Assembly (NCBI GenBank): GCA_023653055.1
Contig: JAMNXR010000006.1
Span: 62,001-126,000 of the forward strand
DNA length: 64,000 nt
From: Burkholderiaceae bacterium
GTDB taxonomy: Bacteria; Pseudomonadota; Gammaproteobacteria; Burkholderiales; Burkholderiaceae_B
Direction of reading: 5' to 3'
Made by a program: the position numbers and the translations under genes. The stretch's first letter is position 1; each line of letters starts with the position of its first letter. Under the pieces are notes generated by a model. The model was not told the origin of the DNA. It saw only the letters and a program-made list of their open reading frames with translations, and did no database searches. Below are positions 21,538 to 30,044 of the stretch, one piece after another.

Positions 21538-22680
21538 TTAGCGGGAGTAATGCAGGCTTAATCCTTGCCTGAGTTCTTCGAATACTTGCGCATGCCAGAA
21601 AGCCACGCCTAAAACGATCATCAAAGACAGGAGTAATGCGCCCCAGCGTAAATAAACCGCCTGAGTCTCAATACGCTTGAGTGCATGTTTCTCCGTTCTC
21701 AAACGTGCACGATGCAGGGCTTCATCCAGTCCGAGCGTTTGAATCAAATCCGTGAAATACCACCAAATCTCAGAATCAATCAATCCCGTTTCTAGGGCAT
21801 CAATGGCATTGGCTCCCAAGTCCAATCGCGTCACCATGACGTGTAAATGCCCCGAAAACCATGGGGTCGCACCCTGCATCTGCAATGCAATGGCGTCACG
21901 CAAGCGCGCACCCTGACTCCCTCCTGGGGTCAGCGTCACGGCAAGTAATGATACAAACCGGACGGTTTGCACCCGCCGATAGAACGCCCACGGGCCAAAC
22001 TTGTCTGCCACACTACGTAACGATCCGGTCCAGGATGCAAACGACCACAGCACAATGAGCGCAGACAAGATCAAACCAACGCTCACGAAAGGCCAGACAG
22101 CACTCAAAAGGTCTGCAGTTGCAAACAGTGCTTTTGTCCATCCGGAAAAATTCTCAGCCGGCACTGCTGCAAAAGCCTGCTGAAGCTGCTTTGCCGAAAA
22201 AAACGGAATCGATAAGACAGAGCCAAGGGCAATGAATAATCCTGCAAGCCCAGCAAACGCTGTTGTGACCCATAAACTGTGTGCCCCATCAATCAACTTG
22301 ACGACACCAGCAAGCTGCCTGAGCGTTTTAGTCAGCGCCTGAGATCCCGAATACTGCGCGGACTGAATCGCAAGGAGGTCCTCAAGCGGCAGCGTGCCAT
22401 TCCACGTAACAAACAAATCTCCCCCTGCCAGAGGAAATCTTTCGAGCCAGACGCGTGAAAGGAGGCCACGCGGACTTGCAACGGCATATCTCGACACATC
22501 ATCATAAAAAATGTTTTGAAGCGTTTTCGTTCCAGCCGTGGCGTCGATGACGTCCGCCAAATACTCATAGTAATCAGCACGCTGCGTGCGAAACGAATAG
22601 GCAGCAATCAGCACCCACGCTTTAAACCATAGGGCTTGCAAGGCAATCGGCTGTAATCCACGCACCCACTCAAAGCGCAT
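21538..22680 (-). CDS. PilR-like inner-membrane platform protein (GspF/TcpE family)
   Basis: A 380-residue integral membrane protein with helices near 138-162, 196-218 and 345-368, and two cytoplasmic segments, the layout of the GspF/PilC/PilR platform that couples the pilus ATPase to pilin assembly. The ATG at 22680 is preceded by GTG at 22683 in frame and by a GAGG site; either could be used. It overlaps the end of the ATPase gene by 11 bases. Position between ATPase and major pilin is the same as pilR in R64-type loci. Sequence similarity to GspF is weak by eye, so order and topology carry most of the call. Confidence 0.75.
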   Translation of the reverse strand: MRFEWVRGLQPIALQALWFKAWVLIAAYSFRTQRADYYEYLADVIDATAGTKTLQNIFYDDVSRYAVASPRGLLSRVWLERFPLAGGDLFVTWNGTLPLEDLLAIQSAQYSGSQALTKTLRQLAGVVKLIDGAHSLWVTTAFAGLAGLFIALGSVLSIPFFSAKQLQQAFAAVPAENFSGWTKALFATADLLSAVWPFVSVGLILSALIVLWSFASWTGSLRSVADKFGPWAFYRRVQTVRFVSLLAVTLTPGGSQGARLRDAIALQMQGATPWFSGHLHVMVTRLDLGANAIDALETGLIDSEIWWYFTDLIQTLGLDEALHRARLRTEKHALKRIETQAVYLRWGALLLSLMIVLGVAFWHAQVFEELRQGLSLHYSR

Positions 22681-24385
22681 CACGAGCGGACCTCATGCGT
22701 AGATTCGAGACACCAAATACCTGCTCAACCGTTCTAGGATCAACAAGACCATTCCAGACTTTGAAAAGCGCGCATTGACGTGCGCTTTTCCCACGCATAT
22801 CCTCATCGGACAGCACGCTGCGCTGTCGTTGTTCAAACCAACGATGCATGCGAAGTCCATCGTTTGCTTTCAGGTCTTTTAAAAAATCAGGCTCCTCAGC
22901 GGGCGCAATGATCTCAGCTGCAACAGTTCGACCTGAAGTGCCGGTCAACGCGGACAAACCGTTCGTACACTTAGGGCAACCCTGTTCAGACCGAAACCTC
23001 AACCGTGATCTGGGTAGATCGGCCTGCTCTTCAAGTGCAGCGATCCATCTCTCCCGCCATAAAGCAGAACGCGTTTGAGAAAGTGCACAATGCCAATGCC
23101 CTGATGACGCCCTCTGTTCATACGTTTGTGCGCACCCCTGACACAGCAATGGCAACAGACACTGAAACACCAATAATTTCAAAATTCCTGGCGTTGCCAG
23201 CAAGTCCCTTGGCACACCGATAAAACTTGAGGACAAACGCTCAGGCACCCAGAGCGCAGAACCCGCGTGAACCGTCGTATAAAGGCTGACGCCAGAGCCC
23301 GCCAGATCGGAAAAGGCACGACCACCCGCAACATCTCTAATTTCGCCGATTAACAAATCGTTCATTGCAGAACGCTTAAACGCCTTAAGCTTGTTGTCAA
23401 ACACACTTAATTCGTTTTCTTCAAAAGATCTTGATACGGTATTTTGTAGCGCATTTGGAATGAAATATTCGGCTGGATCTTCAAGAGTAATGATTTTCCG
23501 ATATGCCGGAATCTCTCGCATCAGAGTTGCGAGTGTGGTGGATTTCCCGGAACCCACTGTGCCAGCCAATACGATTGCTCCCCCCTGCGTCAGACTCGCT
23601 TTACGCAACGCAGCAACTTGAGACGTCAAATACCCTAATTCTGATAACTCAGGCGTCAACTCAGTTGAATCCAGCACTAACAAGCGTAAACATACCGAAC
23701 ATCCTTGATCGGTCGCAAGCGACGCCCACCGTAAGCAAACCCTCTGCCCGTCTAATTCACGTGTCACACGTCCCTGCTGCTCCACAGTTGGATCAAAGAC
23801 CGCACCATTTCCGCCCTCCACATCCATCCATGTCACGGCCAGCATTGCCAGCATCGTTGCAGTGGGAAGATGGGCATAGCGGTCAGGGCATACATAGCGT
23901 CCGTCTATCGTAAACATCACAGTTGAATCGCTCTGCACACGCTTGACGTTAAAGTGCACATCACTCGCACGATGACGAAGTGCCCATACAAGAATCGCAT
24001 TCATCGCTTGTACAAGCGCCCCACCATGTGCGATAGTATCTGCAGATTGAGCTGTATTCGCCAACGAGGGCCTTACCGTCTTTGTTACGGCAATCAGCAA
24101 GGCGGGAGACAAGACAAACACTGGCGTCGAATGGAGTCGAAAGTTCCGCTTTTTCAACAGTTGCACAAGTGCTGCGGTCTGATCGTCATGATAAAAATCG
24201 CCCAAGACAAACACACCGGCAGACCCATCCGTAAACAAGACAGGACACATGCGGGCAACGAGACTCAGCACCTCAAGTTCTTTGCCTAGGGTTCGCAACA
24301 GAGGGGGGGCCAGTTGATCAAGCTCGCCTTGTGTTCTTATTTCTAACGGCATCCGTTCTAACATGCGCTTGAATATGGCGCTCAT
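22670..24385 (-). CDS. PilQ-like type IVb pilus assembly ATPase (GspE/VirB11 superfamily)
   Basis: A 571-residue secretion ATPase that would power pilus assembly from the cytoplasmic face. Walker A is GTVGSGKST (about 275-283), the Asp box lies in IITLEDPAEY, Walker B in LLIGEIRD (about 344-351) and the His box in TTVHAGSA (about 370-377). Pairs of cysteines (LLCQGC, GCPKC) recall the zinc site of GspE-type ATPases. The ATG at 24385 overlaps the pilP stop (ATGA); a TTG seven codons upstream was not preferred. In thin-pilus loci this gene is called pilQ, which is unrelated to the secretin PilQ of type IVa pili. Confidence 0.85.
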   Translation of the reverse strand: MSAIFKRMLERMPLEIRTQGELDQLAPPLLRTLGKELEVLSLVARMCPVLFTDGSAGVFVLGDFYHDDQTAALVQLLKKRNFRLHSTPVFVLSPALLIAVTKTVRPSLANTAQSADTIAHGGALVQAMNAILVWALRHRASDVHFNVKRVQSDSTVMFTIDGRYVCPDRYAHLPTATMLAMLAVTWMDVEGGNGAVFDPTVEQQGRVTRELDGQRVCLRWASLATDQGCSVCLRLLVLDSTELTPELSELGYLTSQVAALRKASLTQGGAIVLAGTVGSGKSTTLATLMREIPAYRKIITLEDPAEYFIPNALQNTVSRSFEENELSVFDNKLKAFKRSAMNDLLIGEIRDVAGGRAFSDLAGSGVSLYTTVHAGSALWVPERLSSSFIGVPRDLLATPGILKLLVFQCLLPLLCQGCAQTYEQRASSGHWHCALSQTRSALWRERWIAALEEQADLPRSRLRFRSEQGCPKCTNGLSALTGTSGRTVAAEIIAPAEEPDFLKDLKANDGLRMHRWFEQRQRSVLSDEDMRGKSARQCALFKVWNGLVDPRTVEQVFGVSNLRMRSARDAL

Positions 24386-24804
24386 GGAAAGATCTGCCCT
24401 AAACAAAGCGTCTCTGAATGCTCATGTCTTTTGAGATGGATACATGGCGGATCGATTCGCTCCAATGTGTAAGCAACTGAACGTCCAGATATCGCCTGGG
24501 AATGCTTGTTTTTGAAAATATGAGGTTCGGCATCAATCAATACCTCCGCGCTTAATGATGGGCCCACGCCATAAATTGCGAGCAAAATATTTTCCGTCCC
24601 GTGCGTCACCACCGGGCCAGGCACGTCCAAGGGGCCTACGATTTTTTTACGCGCGGCCAATAACGCAGCCTGCGTATCGAGCTGAAGCAACTCCTCCACG
24701 ACATCAGGCTCCTGCGACTGTGCCTGTCTGGGTGTCCCTCCCTGGACTGTCAGAACCGTCATGCTCAGGACATATATTGCGAATCGTTTATTCAGTTGTT
24801 TCAA
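24382..24804 (-). CDS. PilP-like type IVb pilus biogenesis protein
   Basis: A 140-residue exported protein. The start is TTG at 24804 with a GGGAG site six bases before it, lying inside the end of pilO (17-base overlap). This start gives a signal peptide (MKQLNKRFAIYVLSMTVLTV...). The mature part has an acidic Leu-rich segment (EELLQLDTQAALLAARKK) followed by a short beta-rich domain with two cysteines, as in PilP proteins of thin pili, which probably link inner-membrane parts to the secretin. The call rests on order, size and this pattern. Confidence 0.7.
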   Translation of the reverse strand: MKQLNKRFAIYVLSMTVLTVQGGTPRQAQSQEPDVVEELLQLDTQAALLAARKKIVGPLDVPGPVVTHGTENILLAIYGVGPSLSAEVLIDAEPHIFKNKHSQAISGRSVAYTLERIDPPCIHLKRHEHSETLCLGQIFP

Positions 24805-26107
24805 ATATTTCTCCCGTCAGACTCACTGTTAACGCACTTCGACTAATCCCCTGCCCAACTGGCGCATCTATCTCAAGATGTAATCCGCGCCATCGAACGG
24901 GGATAGGCAGCCCTTTCAACGCAGACAATGAACGTAAAGGCCCCTTGATCGCAATGTGTCTGCGTGTCAGTGGCTTTAATTGGGGAGGACGCGCTAAGGG
25001 CATACCTTCTCTGCCGAGCGGTGCAGTCATTGAAATGAGTGACCCTGCTCCGATTTGGATAGAATCAAAGAGTGGCGCCACACTTTGCAAATAACTAATC
25101 CATTTTTTTAAAGGTGTCGTGACTGCAACCGATTTGAATGCAGAGGCAGCACTTGCAACATGCCAACGCAATACTCCATGCTCAAGATCCGTAAACTCTG
25201 ACACCCAGCCAACAGGTTTTGCTGCATCCAGGTGCTCGCTTAAGGCAAGCCTTTTCACGCGTTGATAACGCGCAGCGCAATGCCAATCCATACGAAAAGG
25301 CTCACAAACAATCTGTTTGAGTTTCCATCCCCCAGGTTTGAGTGGCGCCTGATTCCAGGCATGAATCACGCTCAATAATTGTTCTGGCTGATGGACAGGA
25401 TGCGTCATTGCAAAGGCATCGTAAACCTGCTGCCACAATGCGTCGCGGTCTAATTCGGGAAGCTGCGTCGTCGACTCAGACGTACGTGCGCCCATTGCCC
25501 AAAAAACTGCCCCGAGCAGCACAGCCAGGCATGCGACACGCAGGCTTAAATGCCTTGCGCAGGAGACCTTTTGAAGACGAGAATGTAAATTGATATCTCT
25601 CGATAGCCAGTCTGGCAGATGGTCTTTGCTAAGTTCTGCCGACCTCAATATCTGTATGTTTGGAAAGCGCCCAGTCAATACACTTAATGCTTCCTCTACA
25701 TCGTCTGAGCACGCAAACCAACAATCCGTTTTTGCCAATACCAAACCAGAGTTGGCTGCAACGAGCCAAAATCCTTTGCCTGGCATAAAGCTTACAAAAG
25801 CGACCACCCCTTCTTGATGCGTCAAAGCAAAAATGGCTGCGGCTGAATGCAGAGGTTTCGAACGATCTAACGGGTCGCCTCCGGTCAAGGCGCTTTTATG
25901 AATGATGCCACACCCGACTACAGCCGCCAGGGAGCCCGCCACTAAATAATATGTGGCGCCCAGCGCGCGTGCCCGACTGCGTGCGAGCTTGGCGGGAACA
26001 CCACCAACAAGAGGTGTCCAATCTAGCCCAAAGACGATATCAAGCTCAAGAAGATGTGTCCACACCAAGGTACCTGAAGGCAAATCTGATTGAAGATCCT
26101 TTACCAT
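24788..26107 (-). CDS. PilO2-like type IVb pilus assembly protein
   Basis: A 439-residue protein. The N-terminal cytoplasmic domain begins with a GLDWTPLVGG segment (about 27-36) typical of PilO2 proteins of thin pili. A weaker hydrophobic stretch lies near 50-70, a clear membrane helix at about 189-206, and a periplasmic domain of about 230 residues with two cysteines (IVCEPFRMDWHC) follows. It would form part of the inner-membrane alignment complex. It begins 2 bases after pilN and overlaps pilP. Confidence 0.75.
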   Translation of the reverse strand: MVKDLQSDLPSGTLVWTHLLELDIVFGLDWTPLVGGVPAKLARSRARALGATYYLVAGSLAAVVGCGIIHKSALTGGDPLDRSKPLHSAAAIFALTHQEGVVAFVSFMPGKGFWLVAANSGLVLAKTDCWFACSDDVEEALSVLTGRFPNIQILRSAELSKDHLPDWLSRDINLHSRLQKVSCARHLSLRVACLAVLLGAVFWAMGARTSESTTQLPELDRDALWQQVYDAFAMTHPVHQPEQLLSVIHAWNQAPLKPGGWKLKQIVCEPFRMDWHCAARYQRVKRLALSEHLDAAKPVGWVSEFTDLEHGVLRWHVASAASAFKSVAVTTPLKKWISYLQSVAPLFDSIQIGAGSLISMTAPLGREGMPLARPPQLKPLTRRHIAIKGPLRSLSALKGLPIPVRWRGLHLEIDAPVGQGISRSALTVSLTGEIFETTE

Positions 26108-26109
26108 GG

Positions 26110-27735
26110 TTAAAGACCCTCTTCTACCTGTGCGGTGACCATAATCAGTGTTGCAGTCCGCGATTGTTTGGCGCGATTTGCTCCCCCCAGAAGCATTGGA
26201 GTCTCGGGGCTCAAGCGACTCTGTTCTGACTCATCCTGTGTGGAGTCAAAACCTGAGATCAGCATCGGTTGCCCTGTTTGGAGTGCGATTTGCTGAACGG
26301 TGCCATGTCCATCAATGGTGATTTGCTGAATCTGCAATTGACTGCCTGGATCACCTACAACAACAGACTTCAAAGGCTGAGCGACGGTATTGTCATAGGC
26401 CACAGAAAGCAGGACTTGTCCGTTTTCTTGTGCATCAGGCACGAGTGTCAAAAATGCGCCCACTGTTTCCTCTTTTTGACTGACGGACACTGAACCAACC
26501 CCACCTCGCACCGATGAAAGAGACATCTCAGGGCCTTGCGTAGACTTGACCTGATCAATATATGAAAAAGTCGTTCTTACGGCATGGGTAACGGGTCGTC
26601 GATTTAATGTCAGGACTGGAATCGTCACATGGCGCGATACCGTTCCATATTTAGAGAGTGCTCTTAATACCGCTTGACTGCGTATCGCGGCTGAAGGCAT
26701 CACGCCAAGTTTTGCCGTAGCACCCGCAATCGTTGCACCTGCTAGCGTGCTCGACAGCGAGGCCGCAATTTTTCCCTGTTCCCATAAAGTGTTCCAGTCA
26801 AGACCAAACTCCGCATCTTGATGGGTGACGAGTGTGATCTCCTCAAAGATCAAGCGGACGCGTCTCGTGAGGATACGATTTTCTTTTTCCAAATAGCGTG
26901 AAATCTCACCTAACACCTCTGGTGTATCGGTCACTACGATCGAAGTTGAAGCGCCAGGTTGAGCGGCAATAATGGCTGCTCGGGTCAGAAACGGCTCAAG
27001 CCTTTGCTTGATCGCAAGGAGTACATGCTGATCGGTGGCAACTAAAGAAGTACGTGATGCGTTATCGAATCCACCCGTCTTGCTATTGGCTGTTCGACCG
27101 AGCCGAGCGTCAGCGTGCGAGGACAACGTCAGGGCACGCACATCAAAGACACGCGTTTCTGTTCGGTAAAACTCAAGCGCACGATCGTGATAACGCCACA
27201 ACACCCCTAAGCGTCTTGTCAGAATATCCAAGACCTCTGGCAAAGGTCTTGGACCCATTGGGAACTGGGCCGTCGCGGCTGGTGCGCCAGAGTTTTGCGC
27301 CGTCGCAGTGCTTAGCCGTGGCAAAAAATGATCGGAAGGCAAAAGAGCCTCTGGTTTAATTCTGACGGGAATGCTCGTGGCCTGTGTAATACGTTCTGCA
27401 ATCATCGATAGATCAACTTTACCTTGGCGATACATCAACGTCGTGTCGATCGTTGACCTTAGCGCAGGCGGTAAGGTCACTTCCCTACCCAAGGGCACTG
27501 CGCGCCCCATCAGCCAGGGCTTGGCCACATTTTGTGCTTGCGCTCTCAGGTGTGATGATCGCGTGAATGACTCAAAGTTTTCTCTTTTTTGATCGATGCG
27601 GCTACGGGTCTCCTGCACACGTGCATCCTGCTGTTTGATCCGATCAGCTAAGGTGCAACCCGTCAACACCGCGATCAGTGTCACGCTTGATCCAATTGTG
27701 CAAACACTCGCCCAACAAAGCCTAAGCAAGCTCAT
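26110..27735 (-). CDS. PilN-like outer-membrane lipoprotein secretin of a type IVb pilus
   Basis: A 541-residue lipoprotein with lipobox VLTGC (Cys27). A coiled stretch (about 30-65) and N-domains follow (PLPEVLDILTRRLGVLWRYHD is a secretin N0-like motif, then the ASTSIVVTDTPEVLGEISRYLEKEN N1-like domain). The C-terminal half is secretin-like: SSVRGGVGSVSVSQKEETVGAFLTLVP and the end GQPMLISGFD. Secretins form the outer-membrane ring through which the fibre passes. PilN of R64 and BfpB/TcpC are lipoprotein secretins of this kind. The start overlaps the pilL stop by four bases. Confidence 0.85.
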   Translation of the reverse strand: MSLLRLCWASVCTIGSSVTLIAVLTGCTLADRIKQQDARVQETRSRIDQKRENFESFTRSSHLRAQAQNVAKPWLMGRAVPLGREVTLPPALRSTIDTTLMYRQGKVDLSMIAERITQATSIPVRIKPEALLPSDHFLPRLSTATAQNSGAPAATAQFPMGPRPLPEVLDILTRRLGVLWRYHDRALEFYRTETRVFDVRALTLSSHADARLGRTANSKTGGFDNASRTSLVATDQHVLLAIKQRLEPFLTRAAIIAAQPGASTSIVVTDTPEVLGEISRYLEKENRILTRRVRLIFEEITLVTHQDAEFGLDWNTLWEQGKIAASLSSTLAGATIAGATAKLGVMPSAAIRSQAVLRALSKYGTVSRHVTIPVLTLNRRPVTHAVRTTFSYIDQVKSTQGPEMSLSSVRGGVGSVSVSQKEETVGAFLTLVPDAQENGQVLLSVAYDNTVAQPLKSVVVGDPGSQLQIQQITIDGHGTVQQIALQTGQPMLISGFDSTQDESEQSRLSPETPMLLGGANRAKQSRTATLIMVTAQVEEGL

Positions 27736-28520
27736 AGCCTCACTCCGTCCGTCACGGTGCGATCACACGCTTCCGTGATTGGAACCACTCGCAAAACCTG
27801 ATTGGCATAAAAACATGGCTGGAGAGGTCTCTCTGAGAGCTCAGTTGCTTCGATCAGCGCGCGGACTGAACCCACAAAATCATCAGAAAAATTAGCGGTT
27901 GCTGTGAGGGGGATGTCTACATCAACCGCCCAATGCTCAACTTGGAATCTCCACCCACTGAGACCAGACCAACGCGCAAGTGCCTGTCGGAGATTTTTAT
28001 CCGTCTTGGTGATGGCGTAAAAAGCTTGGGATGCTGGCTGAGTGTGCGAGATAACTGAAGCGGAGGGCGCTAAAGCACCATGGGTTACGGGTTCTGAAAT
28101 TGCAACAGAAGCCGCAGATGTCGCGGCCTGAGGCACCATCGGCACGGGCTCTGGGTGCGAAGCGTTTGAGGTGCGCACGTCACTTGGACGCCGCGCCCTC
28201 GCCTGTCGATGTGCTCCGCGAAATATTAGACCTGTCCAATGTGGATCAAGTTTGGTGTAAGGACCTTGGCGCACGTAGGTTGCGAGCTGTTCGCCCTGCG
28301 CGGTCACGCCAAAGATTGCGGGTAAAGTCTGATTAGGCTGCCATTGCAACCAGATATGTGCCGCATCTGAAAACACTTGCAGGGGAGCAACACTTTTATC
28401 TCCTGACAGCTTCCAAGAAAAATCCAACGAACCTGTAGGGGAACCTATTGGTTTACTTGCGCATCCCGTCAATGCCAGAATAAATATAAAGAGAGCACGG
28501 ACAATCCAGATCGCAAACAT
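27732..28520 (-). CDS. PilL/TcpQ-like lipoprotein of a type IVb pilus
   Basis: A 262-residue lipoprotein with lipobox ALTGC (Cys20). A proline/alanine/serine linker (about 110-165) joins the N-terminal part to a C-terminal domain with DKNLRQALARWSGLSGWRFQVE and DIPLTATANFSDDFVGSVRALIEA, the pattern of the TcpQ/PilL C-terminal domain that pilots or stabilises the secretin. It is the first gene of the locus; no clear Shine-Dalgarno site precedes the ATG. The 135-base gap upstream contains the terminator of the ugpB-like gene and should hold the pilus promoter, which I could not assign. Confidence 0.75.
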   Translation of the reverse strand: MFAIWIVRALFIFILALTGCASKPIGSPTGSLDFSWKLSGDKSVAPLQVFSDAAHIWLQWQPNQTLPAIFGVTAQGEQLATYVRQGPYTKLDPHWTGLIFRGAHRQARARRPSDVRTSNASHPEPVPMVPQAATSAASVAISEPVTHGALAPSASVISHTQPASQAFYAITKTDKNLRQALARWSGLSGWRFQVEHWAVDVDIPLTATANFSDDFVGSVRALIEATELSERPLQPCFYANQVLRVVPITEACDRTVTDGVRL

Positions 28521-28610
28521 ATTGTCATCGCATCAAGTCGAAGACGACAATGTTGAGGCTCAATGAAGCCTAGGACAATTGTATGTAATACGAATGGATT
28601 AAAAGAGCGC

Positions 28611-28642
28611 AAAAAAAACGGAGCACAGAGGCTCCGTTTTTT
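28611..28642 (-). terminator. Bidirectional-looking intrinsic terminator after the ugpB-like gene
   Basis: The stem CGGAGC / GCTCCG (28619-28624 and 28631-28636) encloses the loop ACAGAG and is flanked by an A8 run on the left and a T6 run on the right, so it can act on either strand. It sits 14 bases after the stop of the ugpB-like gene and insulates the pilus locus from it. Confidence 0.85.
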
Positions 28643-28655
28643 GCACATTTAAAAA

Positions 28656-30044
28656 TTATTTGCGTCTGGCCGCTGGTGTAGCACTGGTCTTGACTTGAGA
28701 CAGCGCCTTGGCCTCATCCACGGCCTTGGTGAGTGCCTCGACAGGCGGTGTGTTGCCAGAGAGCGCCGCATCAAATTCGCGACTCAAGATGGGCTCGATC
28801 CTGGGGTAATGCAGCAATCGAAAGCTCCGACTGTTGACATCTTTTACGTTACGCATGCTGTCGACAAGCTGACGCGCGCCAGGAATACGATCGTAGAAAG
28901 CCGCATCGCCGGTGCGGAAGGCAGCATCCGTGAGGGGCAAAAATCCTGTGCGTTGATGCCAGGCAGAGGCGATGACAGGTTGTGCCAAGAACGACAAGAA
29001 GGCCATAGTGGCTTTATCCTGGTCCTTCGTTTGGCCAGAGGTTGCCCACAAAGCAGAGCCACTCACGAAAGGCGCACCCGGTGTCGGGACGACTTGGTCA
29101 TAGAAAGGCATGGGTGCAATACCAAAACTCAAGCCCTTTGCTTCCTGCATACGCGCTAATGCACCTGAGGTGGTAGTGATCACAGCACAACGATTGTCCG
29201 CAAACATCTCGTCCGCCTCGGCGCCATTGCTATTGAATGGAAAGAGGTCTGAACGCTTCCAGCTCACCATGATGGACAAATGACGCATGAACACGGGGTC
29301 AAGCAAGTTGAGCTGAGCACCTTTGACGTTGTCTAAACCGTTTTTCGGTGTCACATATAAGGTGCCGTTTAAAGGCGCCATATTTTGAAGGTGCGTGGTC
29401 ACCTGATGACTCGTCGCGAATGGGCAGTTGTAATGCGCTTTATCTCTCAAAATCAGTAAGTGATTTTGCAGTTCAGGCCACGTTCTGGCTGGTTTATTAG
29501 CATCTAAGCCAGCTTTTTTGTATCCAGCAATGTTGTAAAACATCACAGGGATTTCAGCCATGAAGGGGAACGCCATCAGACGACCCTGACCATCGCGCAT
29601 AAAACCCGTTGTCTGTGGCACAAACCAATTGGCATCTTTCATCGGGTATTGCTTGAGCAACTGATGCAACGGAATGATTTCTTTGTGTTGGGCAATCATC
29701 TCAGGTGAATGATTGTCTGCTAACTGGATCAGATTGGGCTTGCGCTTTTCAGCAACGGCTTGCTCACCGGCTTTGCGCAGCGAATCCTGATTAGGAAAGG
29801 CCCTGAGGACGACATTGACGTCTTTCTGTTCGTTGTTAAAGCGTCGAGCGATTTTCTCGAACTCTGACTTGTGAGTGGCCGACATTGTGTGCCAGACCTC
29901 TATTTTGACTGGCTCCGCCAGAGCAGGCGCAGCAAAGACACAGGTCATACCAAGCACCGCGGCAATACGTTTAAGAAGGGTCACGCTGAAAATCCCATAA
30001 ATAAACTGCAAGTACACAAAACCTTTGTGCAAGGAAAAACTCAT
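28656..30044 (-). CDS. UgpB-like extracellular solute-binding protein (family 1)
   Basis: A periplasmic binding protein of up to 462 residues. The mature part starts EPVKIEVWHTMSATHKSEFEKIA and runs through the mixed alpha/beta fold of sugar/glycerol-phosphate binders (family 1); it looks closest to UgpB, which binds sn-glycerol-3-phosphate. No ugpA/E/C permease or ATPase is adjacent, so it is either orphan or serves a transporter elsewhere. Two starts compete: ATG at 30044, overlapping the stop of the reductase gene (ATGA) but adding 20 residues before the signal peptide, or GTG at 29984, which gives a standard signal peptide (TLLKRIAAVLGMTCVFAAPALA). The coupled ATG is listed. The extra N-terminus is odd for a Sec signal. 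Confidence 0.85.
   Translation of the reverse strand: MSFSLHKGFVYLQFIYGIFSVTLLKRIAAVLGMTCVFAAPALAEPVKIEVWHTMSATHKSEFEKIARRFNNEQKDVNVVLRAFPNQDSLRKAGEQAVAEKRKPNLIQLADNHSPEMIAQHKEIIPLHQLLKQYPMKDANWFVPQTTGFMRDGQGRLMAFPFMAEIPVMFYNIAGYKKAGLDANKPARTWPELQNHLLILRDKAHYNCPFATSHQVTTHLQNMAPLNGTLYVTPKNGLDNVKGAQLNLLDPVFMRHLSIMVSWKRSDLFPFNSNGAEADEMFADNRCAVITTTSGALARMQEAKGLSFGIAPMPFYDQVVPTPGAPFVSGSALWATSGQTKDQDKATMAFLSFLAQPVIASAWHQRTGFLPLTDAAFRTGDAAFYDRIPGARQLVDSMRNVKDVNSRSFRLLHYPRIEPILSREFDAALSGNTPPVEALTKAVDEAKALSQVKTSATPAARRK

Noticed and set aside
24555-25094. Open frame of 179 codons on the plus strand, antisense to the pilO/pilP genes
   Set aside because: It overlaps well-supported minus-strand genes, has no family motif, and is rich in Arg/Pro/Ser as expected of a shadow frame. 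The same holds for the antisense frames at 4600-5049, 31161-31697 and 33139-33648.
28521-28571. ATTGTC...GACAAT repeat and a small GGCT/AGCC stem ahead of the pilL-like gene
   Set aside because: Arms are only 5-6 bases with a 19-base spacer; chance is likely, and no -35/-10 pair could be tied to them.
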